Below, piece by piece: positions 58,104 through 64,000 of a DNA stretch of 64,000 nt. Source of the DNA: Parolsenella sp958406235 (GTDB taxonomy: Bacteria > Actinomycetota > Coriobacteriia > Coriobacteriales > Atopobiaceae); NCBI RefSeq assembly GCF_039062465.1, contig NZ_JBCLNF010000001.1, positions 372,001 to 436,000 on the forward strand. Reading direction: 5' to 3'. The notes under the pieces are model-generated. The model was not told the origin of the DNA and ran no database searches. It was given only the letters and a program-made list of their open reading frames with translations. Both the position numbers and the translations under genes were made by a program. The stretch's first letter is position 1. Every line of letters begins with the position of its first letter.

Positions 58104-59228
58104 CTATAGAGCCTCAGAGACGAGCTCGAGCGCACGCATGACGGACTGAAGCCTAACCTGGTCTCGATTCCCCTCGAAGACCTCACTAACCGCACGCACC
58201 TCGTCACCGAACGAGAGGCCAAACCAAACTAGACCCACGGGCTTACCGGGAACAGCGCCTCCCGGGCCAGCAATGCCGGTCACGCTAACCGCCACATCGC
58301 AATCAAGCGCGCGTCGCGCTCCAGCAGCCATCTCAGACGCGCACTCAGAAGAAACAGCACCCACGCGCTCGAGGGTCTCATGCGAAACGCCGAGCAGCGC
58401 CTCCTTGACCGAGCAAGCATAGCTTCCCACGGCACCCATGACGACATCAGACGAACCAGGGATAGCTGTGAGGGCACCCTCGACAAGACCTCCAGTGCAA
58501 CTCTCGGCAGTGCCAATAGTGAGGCCCTTTGCACGAGCGGCCTCAAGAACGCCCTCAGCCTTCTTGGTGACGTCATCCCAAGTCAGAGGTGAAGATTCAG
58601 CACCCACCTCATCAGCAGGCTCCTCATCGACAAGAGAACCCCACGCCTTCATGAAATAGTCCACGCCACTCCAGATCGTGAGAATCACCGCGACAAACAG
58701 GGCTGCATAGGCAAGATAGATAAGCACGGTATGCAGAATCGTGTCCACAGGCAGTGCAAGCGCCAGAAGATTGGTGCAAATGGCTCCCATGGTGGTGGCA
58801 GTCTTCCACTTGCCAAGATTGCTTGCGGCGATAACAACTCCCTTGGAAGCCACGACCATGCGAAGGCCGCTAACGAGGAACTCGCGCGACACGATTACGA
58901 GCAGTGGCCACGTAACGGGCTCACCGCGTTCAAGCAGATAGCAGAGAGAAACGATGACGACGAGCTTATCGGCAATCGGATCGAGGAACTTACCGAAGGT
59001 GGTCACCTCGTTGCGACTCCTCGCGAGGTATCCGTCGAGTTTGTCGGTAAGGGAAAGGAGGCAGAACGCGACAAATACCGCAAACATGCCCCAGGAAATA
59101 CCCTCGGTGGGCACCTTACCGCCAAGAAGTTCGGCCATGAGAAGCCAAACGGGAACGAAGACGACTCGAATGCAGGTGACGATGTTAGCGGGAGTCCAGA
59201 TGGAATGGCCTTTCTTGACGTCAGCCAT
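58104..59228 (-). CDS. Fusion of phosphatidylglycerophosphate synthase (PgsA) and CinA C-terminal domain
   Basis: 374 aa. Residues 1-195 are a membrane PgsA with about six TM and the motif TDKLDGYLARSRNEVTTFG then KFLDPIADK (D-x2-D-G-x2-A-R-x8-G-x3-D-x3-D). Residues 196-217 are a short acidic linker. Residues 218-374 are the CinA C-terminal nicotinamide mononucleotide deamidase (PncC) with IGTAESCTGGLVEGALTAIP, GAVGSYACSVKEALLGV, SVTGIAGPGG and GLVWFGL. In many genomes pgsA and cinA are neighbours before recA; here one frame covers both with no stop. The CinA N-terminal domain is absent. It starts right after rimO. Confidence 0.9.
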   Translation of the reverse strand: MADVKKGHSIWTPANIVTCIRVVFVPVWLLMAELLGGKVPTEGISWGMFAVFVAFCLLSLTDKLDGYLARSRNEVTTFGKFLDPIADKLVVIVSLCYLLERGEPVTWPLLVIVSREFLVSGLRMVVASKGVVIAASNLGKWKTATTMGAICTNLLALALPVDTILHTVLIYLAYAALFVAVILTIWSGVDYFMKAWGSLVDEEPADEVGAESSPLTWDDVTKKAEGVLEAARAKGLTIGTAESCTGGLVEGALTAIPGSSDVVMGAVGSYACSVKEALLGVSHETLERVGAVSSECASEMAAGARRALDCDVAVSVTGIAGPGGAVPGKPVGLVWFGLSFGDEVRAVSEVFEGNRDQVRLQSVMRALELVSEAL

Positions 59229-60611
59229 TTAGGCCTCCTCGTCAGAAGGCACGATTTCGCCCTCGAGTTCGTAACAGAAAGCCTCGGTCAGCAGCACACG
59301 AACAACGTCTCCGACGGAAGCCTCCCCTTCCGGAATGTGAACCGCGCCGTCGCAATCGGGAGCCTGGAACCAAGCGTGACCAATGAGCTCGGGCTCGTCT
59401 CCGTCCGTGTCAACGCCGTCGATGATGACGTCGACAACCTCGCCGACGTGGCTCGCCGTCGCGGAGAAACCAAGCTCCTCCGCGATGTCAATCAGGCGCT
59501 GGGTACGCTCGAGCTTCGTCTCCTCGTCAACTTGGCCGTCCATCTCGGCACCGCGCGTGCCCTCTTCGGGCGAATAAGCAAAAACGCTGGTGTAATCGAA
59601 CTCCTCCTTGGAGATGAATTCGACAAGCTCCTCAAACTCGTCATCGGTCTCTCCGGGGAATCCAGCCATACCGGTCGTGCGCAAAACCATACCGGGAATC
59701 TCGCGGCGAAGACGCGCGAACAGCTCGGAGTATTCCTCGGCGCTGCCGGAACGGTTCATGCTCTTGAGCACACGAGAGTTGCAGTGCTGGATAGGCATGT
59801 CAATATACGGGAGAACCTCGGGCGTATCCCGAATCGCAGCAATGAGCTCGTCGGTCATTCCCTCTGGCTGGAGATACAGGACGCGCAGCCATGCGCCGTA
59901 CGGCCTTACGACCTCTGCAAGGCGCACAAGAAGGCTCGCAAGGGTGTCGTCCTCGCCAAGGTCCTTGCCCCAAATGCCCGTATCCTGACCGATGAGAACG
60001 AATTCCCTAACACCCTGCTCCGCAAGGGCCTTGACCTCGGCGACGATCTCGTTATAAGGCCTCGAGGCATAGCGCCCACGAATATAGGGGATTGCGCAGA
60101 AGGAGCAGAAACGGTCGCATCCATCAGAGATCTTGATGTACGCGCTTGCGCCCTCAACAGTACGGAGCGGCTCGGCAAGCGGGCCGGCAGCGGAACCCTC
60201 GGCAGCCGGGACGAGGGATTCTCTGCCCAGGACGCCATCAATGACCCCAACGATCCCGTCCTCGGCATCCGCTCGAACGAAAGCCGCGACCTCGGGGAGC
60301 TCGGCAGGAAGATCGTCTCCGTATCTCGAGGGGACGCATCCGCACATGACGATGGGACGCTCGCGAACGCCCTCGCGGGCAGCCTCGGCAAGCTCAAGCG
60401 TACGCTCGATGCTCTCAGAGGCAGCACTTGCGAGGAAGGAGCAGGTGTTAACGATGACCGCATCCGCATCGGCCACGTCATCGGCCTCTCCATAACCGGC
60501 TCGCAGCAGGAGGCTGCGCATACGGTCAGTGTCGACCTCGTTCTTCGCACACCCGAGCGTTACGAAAAGAATCAGGGGGGCGTCAGCCTCATTGACATTG
60601 CTCATCGTCAT
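59229..60611 (-). CDS. rimO: Ribosomal protein S12 methylthiotransferase RimO
   Basis: Radical-SAM enzyme that thiomethylates Asp of S12. 460 aa. UPF0004 domain with FVTLGCAKNEVDTDRM, NTCSFL, CGCVPSRYG; radical-SAM Cys in GCDRFCSFCAIPYIRGRY; YLQPEGMTDEL distinguishes RimO from MiaB; a C-terminal TRAM domain follows. The ATG at 60611 (or 60605) is preferred to 60629 because GAAAGG lies just before it. It is contiguous with pgsA-cinA. Confidence 0.95.
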   Translation of the reverse strand: MTMSNVNEADAPLILFVTLGCAKNEVDTDRMRSLLLRAGYGEADDVADADAVIVNTCSFLASAASESIERTLELAEAAREGVRERPIVMCGCVPSRYGDDLPAELPEVAAFVRADAEDGIVGVIDGVLGRESLVPAAEGSAAGPLAEPLRTVEGASAYIKISDGCDRFCSFCAIPYIRGRYASRPYNEIVAEVKALAEQGVREFVLIGQDTGIWGKDLGEDDTLASLLVRLAEVVRPYGAWLRVLYLQPEGMTDELIAAIRDTPEVLPYIDMPIQHCNSRVLKSMNRSGSAEEYSELFARLRREIPGMVLRTTGMAGFPGETDDEFEELVEFISKEEFDYTSVFAYSPEEGTRGAEMDGQVDEETKLERTQRLIDIAEELGFSATASHVGEVVDVIIDGVDTDGDEPELIGHAWFQAPDCDGAVHIPEGEASVGDVVRVLLTEAFCYELEGEIVPSDEEA

Positions 60612-60702
60612 ACGATGCCTTTCTTGCAAAAGACTCCCGACGGCCTGCGTCGCATAAAAGGAGTCAGCAGTCGTTTCTCGTCTCTACGTCCAACTGACAG
60701 AA

Positions 60703-60726
60703 CGCCCCGGATAAATGTCCGGGACG
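60703..60726. terminator. Hairpin between yajQ and rimO
   Basis: CGCCCCGGA (60703-60711), loop TAAATG, TCCGGGACG (60718-60726), a 9-bp stem with one G-U pair, ten bases after the yajQ stop on the minus strand. The T-run is weak. Confidence 0.5.
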
Positions 60727-60736
60727 CGAGCTCATT

Positions 60737-61234
60737 CTAGCGATAGTTGTTGAACTGAAGGGGAATGCCGTAGTCCTGGTCGCGAAGGAAGGCGATAACC
60801 TCCTGAAGCGCGTCTCTGGAAGCGCTCGTAACACGAAGCTTATCGTCCTCGACGGTAGCCTTCACCTTGAGCTTAAGATCGCGAATATCCTTCGAAATCT
60901 TCTTCGCACACTCCTTGTCAATGCCCTGGACGATATGGCCAACGACGCGAACGCTACCACCCGAGGCGGCCTGGGGCTTATCCCAGCTCAAGCTCTTGAG
61001 ATCGACCTGTCGCTTGACGAGGCGGCCGTTGAAAACGTCGATGACCTGCTTTGCAACAAAATCGGCCGGGGCGTTGACGGTCACGATGGCATCGGCCTTC
61101 GAAAGCTCGATGGAAGCACCGGAACCCTTCAGGTCATAACGCTGCGTTAGCTCGCGAGCGGTCTGCTGATAGGCGTTGTCGACCTCCTGCATGTCAACGG
61201 TGGAGACAACGTCGAAACTTGAATCCTTAGCCAT
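60737..61234 (-). CDS. yajQ: YajQ family nucleotide-binding protein
   Basis: 165 aa. SSFDVVSTVDMQEVDNAYQQ, RYDLKGSGASIELSKADAIV, QGIDKECAKKISKDIRDLKLK and VRVTSASRDALQEVI match YajQ, a tandem-ferredoxin-like fold that binds nucleotides and, in some bacteria, cyclic-di-GMP. Full length; ends LQFNNYR as is usual. It lies between rodZ-like and rimO. Confidence 0.95.
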   Translation of the reverse strand: MAKDSSFDVVSTVDMQEVDNAYQQTARELTQRYDLKGSGASIELSKADAIVTVNAPADFVAKQVIDVFNGRLVKRQVDLKSLSWDKPQAASGGSVRVVGHIVQGIDKECAKKISKDIRDLKLKVKATVEDDKLRVTSASRDALQEVIAFLRDQDYGIPLQFNNYR

Positions 61235-61287
61235 ATGGCATCCCTTCGGGGCGACTGCCCAGGTAGTGAATACGAACTGAATAGACG

Positions 61288-62790
61288 CTATTCCTCGGAA
61301 GAATCCGAGTCATCGTCAGAGGAACCAGCAGAAGCCGTTGTTGACGCAGTCGTGGCCGCGGAGGGATCCGTCCCCTGAATCGTGACGGAGGACACGCCCG
61401 CGCTCTTGCTGCCGAAGATCTGGCGCTCGCCATTCTTTGTCACGGTGACGACGCTTGGGTCGCTCACGCGAATCTCGATGTTCTTCGTGACCGTATACTC
61501 CTCAGACCAAGCCCCCGTGATGGACTCTGCCACCTTCTGCTCACCGTCACAGGTGATTTCAACCCATGTCGTCGCACCTTCATCCACTGAAACCGCGACC
61601 TTGGTCTCCTGAGAGGCGGCGGCCGCGCTCGACGCAGCCTTCCTCTCCGCAGCGTCAGAGAGAACTTGCTGCTCGAGCGTCGAAGCGGTGGTCGCAGCCT
61701 GAGCAGTGTCAGAGGTGACAGCAGTTACCACATCGACCTTGCCGTTATCGTTCTTCGAGGAAGCACACGAGCGAACCGAAGAAGAAATGATAATGATCAG
61801 AACGACAGCCAGAGCAATCGCGATGAGCGCGACGACACGCCTCGGATCCGAGGTGAAGGCCTGGATGAAGCCGGCGAAGCCGCTAGCCTGCGGCTGATTG
61901 TTGCGCGAGCGAAGATCGCGAGAGCGATTGGGCTGAGGGCGCCTCTTGACATTGGGGCGCTCGGGCGTGGGCACATTGCGAGAGCCCTCACGGCCCGCAC
62001 GCGTGGAAGAAGGACGATATGGACGCGCCTCGGAGTCAAAGCGAAGGTCATCGCGATACTGGCCAGCATTCACACGACGCGTGGTCACGTCTCCACCAGG
62101 AAGCTCGCGACCACGAGAGCTCCCACCCCGACCGGCGTATCTAGAAGACCCATACGATGAACCGTAGGACTCCCCGTCTCCACGGGAGCGCCTTGCATAG
62201 CCGGCCTCGCGAGCTCGACGATTGCGATCAGGCTCGTTGGGATCGCGCCGCGTATAGCGACGATCCTGTTCTTGCGAACCACGATACCCAGCGTATACGG
62301 ATTGCCCGTAACGAGATGTCCCGGGCTGAGTACGAGAGACGTACGAATTACCACGAGAGGAATACTCGGAACGATAGTCATAGCGAGCACGCGGCATACC
62401 GGCAGAATCATCTTGTCCAGACGGAAGCGAAGGCGGAGTCATCGAGACGGGCTTGATGATGTTCGTGGCCGAAGCCGCGCCCTTATAAGAGGGCTCATCC
62501 GAAAGGCTTGCAAGGCCGGAAGGGGCACGACCGGTAACGCCGGCGACATACTCGGCGTGCTCGCGCTCATAGAGCTCACTGATCTCGCGAGAGTCAAGGC
62601 CAAGGTATCTCGCATAGCTAGAAACCATGCCCTGGGCATAGCCTAGAGCAGGAAGATGATCGAAGTCGCCGGCCTCGAACGCCTCAAGTACGCTTTCGCG
62701 CATGCGAAGCACCTTGGCCGCCTGCGGGATCGAGAGGCGCAGCTGCCTGCGACGATTGTAAAGAATCTCGGCATAACGATAACGAGCCAC
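61288..62790 (-). CDS. RodZ-like membrane protein with HTH and long Arg/Tyr-rich linker
   Basis: 500 aa, GTG start. Residues 1-75 are an HTH_25 domain (RRRQLRLSIPQAAKVLRMRE, GYAQGMVSSYARYLGLD) that in RodZ binds MreB. Residues about 90-305 are low-complexity, rich in Arg, Tyr, Ser, Gly. A TM (VVALIAIALAVVLIIII, about 313-330) leads to an extracellular part with Ala/Ser-rich stretch and a beta-rich DUF4115-like domain (ETKVAVSVDEGATTWVEIT); the end is acidic (DDDSDSSEE). Length exceeds typical RodZ (about 300). No mreB is in this window. It follows ftsK by eight bases. Confidence 0.82.
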   Translation of the reverse strand: MARYRYAEILYNRRRQLRLSIPQAAKVLRMRESVLEAFEAGDFDHLPALGYAQGMVSSYARYLGLDSREISELYEREHAEYVAGVTGRAPSGLASLSDEPSYKGAASATNIIKPVSMTPPSLPSGQDDSAGMPRARYDYRSEYSSRGNSYVSRTQPGTSRYGQSVYAGYRGSQEQDRRYTRRDPNEPDRNRRAREAGYARRSRGDGESYGSSYGSSRYAGRGGSSRGRELPGGDVTTRRVNAGQYRDDLRFDSEARPYRPSSTRAGREGSRNVPTPERPNVKRRPQPNRSRDLRSRNNQPQASGFAGFIQAFTSDPRRVVALIAIALAVVLIIIISSSVRSCASSKNDNGKVDVVTAVTSDTAQAATTASTLEQQVLSDAAERKAASSAAAASQETKVAVSVDEGATTWVEITCDGEQKVAESITGAWSEEYTVTKNIEIRVSDPSVVTVTKNGERQIFGSKSAGVSSVTIQGTDPSAATTASTTASAGSSDDDSDSSEE

Positions 62791-62798
62791 TGGCCTAT

Positions 62799-64000
62799 CT
62801 ACACCTCCCTATAGGCCGCCTCGGCAGCCCTAAGTTCTTCGAGTCCATCGGCATCAAGGAGGACCTCACGGGGCTTTGAGCCGTCCGGAGGACCAACGAT
62901 ACCCTTCTGCTCGAGGTTATCCATAATTCTTCCGGCCCTAGCGTACCCCACCTTAAGCCGTCTCTGAAGGCCACTTGTGGAACCTAGCTGAGAGTCCACA
63001 ACAACTTGGGCAGCTTCCCACACGAGGGGATCGTCGTCCTCCATGCCTTCCGCGGTAGCGGCTCCACCCGCGGCAGCAGGCGCAACCGCAGATAGAATCT
63101 CGGCGTGATACTCAGGCTCACGCTGGTCACGAATGAAGGAGACGACGTTTTCAATCTCATCGTCACTGGCGTAGGCGCCAAGGACACGACGAAGGACGCC
63201 CCCACTCTTGCGGAAGAGCATGTCTCCCCTACCCATAAGCCTCTCCGCACCGGTCTGATCGAGAATGACGCGAGAGTCAATAGAAGACGAGACCTTAAGG
63301 GCAACGCGAGTGTCAACGTTCGACTTGATAAGGCCCGTGACGACGTCTGCCGAGGGACGCTGCGTGGCCAGCACAAGGTGGATGCCCGCCGCGCGAGCCA
63401 GCTGCGCGATGCGGACGATCGAGGCCTCGACGTCCTTGCCGGCAACCATCATGAGGTCACTCAGCTCGTCGATAACGATGACGAGGTACGGCATCGGCTT
63501 GGGCGGATTCTCCATGTCGGCGAACTTGCCGTCCTCGACCATCTTGTTGTAGACCTTCACATCGCGAGCACCGGCCCTCTCGAAGACCTTGAGGCGACGA
63601 TCCATCTCGGTGACGGCCCACTGCAGAGCGCTTGCAGCCTGCCTGGGCTCAGTCACAACCGGCACATACAGGTGCGGAAGGCCCGCATAGCAGGAGAACT
63701 CGACGCGCTTGGGGTCGACGAGAATCAGACGCACCTGCTCGGGCGTGGTGCGCATGATAAGCGACATGATGATCGCGTTGATCAGCACCGACTTACCAGA
63801 GCCCGTGGTACCGGCGACAAGCATGTGCGGCATGCGCGCAAGGTCCGCGACGACCGGCGCGCCCTCTGAGTCTCTTCCGATCGCAAACTCGAGGGGCCCA
63901 CCCTGCGCATACGGGAGAACGTCACCAAGGCAGACGTTCTGACGCTTCTTGTTGGGAATCTCGATGCCCACAAGCGACGTACCCGGGATGGGCGCAAAGA
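62799..64000 (-). CDS. ftsK: DNA translocase FtsK/SpoIIIE, 5' part beyond the window
   Basis: The open frame runs off the window end (reading FAPIPGTSLVGIEIPN), so the TM domain and linker lie outside; the apparent start at 63971 is internal. Motor domain: MLVAGTTGSGKSVLINAI, LILVDPKRVEFSCYAGLPHL, YLVIVIDELSDLMMVAG, LVLATQRPSADVVTGLIKSN. The C-terminal winged-helix gamma domain (SGLQRRLKVGYARAGRIMDN) reads KOPS sites and contacts XerD. A XerC/D recombinase gene is in the same window at 4.8 kb. Confidence 0.96.
   Translation of the reverse strand, partial: FAPIPGTSLVGIEIPNKKRQNVCLGDVLPYAQGGPLEFAIGRDSEGAPVVADLARMPHMLVAGTTGSGKSVLINAIIMSLIMRTTPEQVRLILVDPKRVEFSCYAGLPHLYVPVVTEPRQAASALQWAVTEMDRRLKVFERAGARDVKVYNKMVEDGKFADMENPPKPMPYLVIVIDELSDLMMVAGKDVEASIVRIAQLARAAGIHLVLATQRPSADVVTGLIKSNVDTRVALKVSSSIDSRVILDQTGAERLMGRGDMLFRKSGGVLRRVLGAYASDDEIENVVSFIRDQREPEYHAEILSAVAPAAAGGAATAEGMEDDDPLVWEAAQVVVDSQLGSTSGLQRRLKVGYARAGRIMDNLEQKGIVGPPDGSKPREVLLDADGLEELRAAEAAYREV

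Noticed and set aside
58731..60740. 669-aa + strand reading frame opposite pgsA-cinA and rimO
   Set aside because: It is the antisense shadow of two conserved genes in GC-biased sequence; no domain is recognisable and no SD precedes it.

Overview
The window looks like a core chromosomal segment of an actinobacterium of the class Coriobacteriia (Coriobacteriales/Atopobiaceae-like; the genus cannot be fixed from sequence alone). Reasons: SOS boxes of the CGAAC-N4-GTTCG type at recA and lexA, a GarA-like FHA gene followed by an FtsR-like MerR gene, moderately high GC with GC-biased third positions, and Firmicutes-like traits that Coriobacteriia keep (RNase Y, SpoVS, TrmFO, MEP isoprenoid genes next to cdsA/uppS). 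There is no CRISPR array, no intact insertion sequence and no intact prophage.

Layout. 1-5.7 kb (+): rnhB (5' truncated by the window), yraN, comM, dprA, trmFO, xerC. 5.7-17.5 kb (+): rpsB, tsf, pyrH, frr, uppS, cdsA, dxr, rseP, ispG, proS and a class I aminotransferase, i.e. translation factors, undecaprenyl/phospholipid synthesis and the MEP pathway. 17.5-19.5 kb: a tRNA island with two identical tRNA-Ala(GGC) genes, a CAU-anticodon tRNA and tRNA-Val(CAC); between the Ala copies lie a frameshifted adenine methyltransferase remnant and an orphan membrane protein. 19.5-38.6 kb (+): VOC protein, ABC-F ATPase, M50 protease, scpA-scpB-rluB, cmk-plsC-ispH-der-plsY-gpsA, rpe, cysteine desulfurase, Nif3, coiled-coil protein, coaBC, nfo and a second ABC-F protein. 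38.6-44.7 kb (+): tRNA-Pro(GGG), CDP-alcohol phosphatidyltransferase, D,D-carboxypeptidase, ridA, garA-like, ftsR-like, apt, ClC transporter.

From 44.7 kb most genes are on the minus strand. A 377-bp intergenic region carries strong hairpins and words resembling the 5' part of tmRNA. Next come trxB, dut, nrdR and a small single-TM protein that diverges from lexA across three LexA boxes. After lexA and a DUF1624-like membrane protein on +, the minus strand carries (in order of transcription) ftsK (truncated by the window), rodZ-like, yajQ, rimO, a pgsA-cinA fusion, recA, recX, rny, a GHKL ATPase, spoVS, miaB, miaA and hflX.

The points most worth following up are: the small membrane protein with two LexA boxes in or next to its promoter, divergent from lexA and upstream of nrdR-dut-trxB (candidate SOS division inhibitor); the GHKL ATPase between rny and spoVS; the roughly 110-residue wHTH-like insertion in RseP; the PgsA-CinA fusion; the hairpin that sequesters the yraN ribosome-binding site at the head of yraN-comM-dprA; and the possible small RNA at 44.8-45.1 kb.
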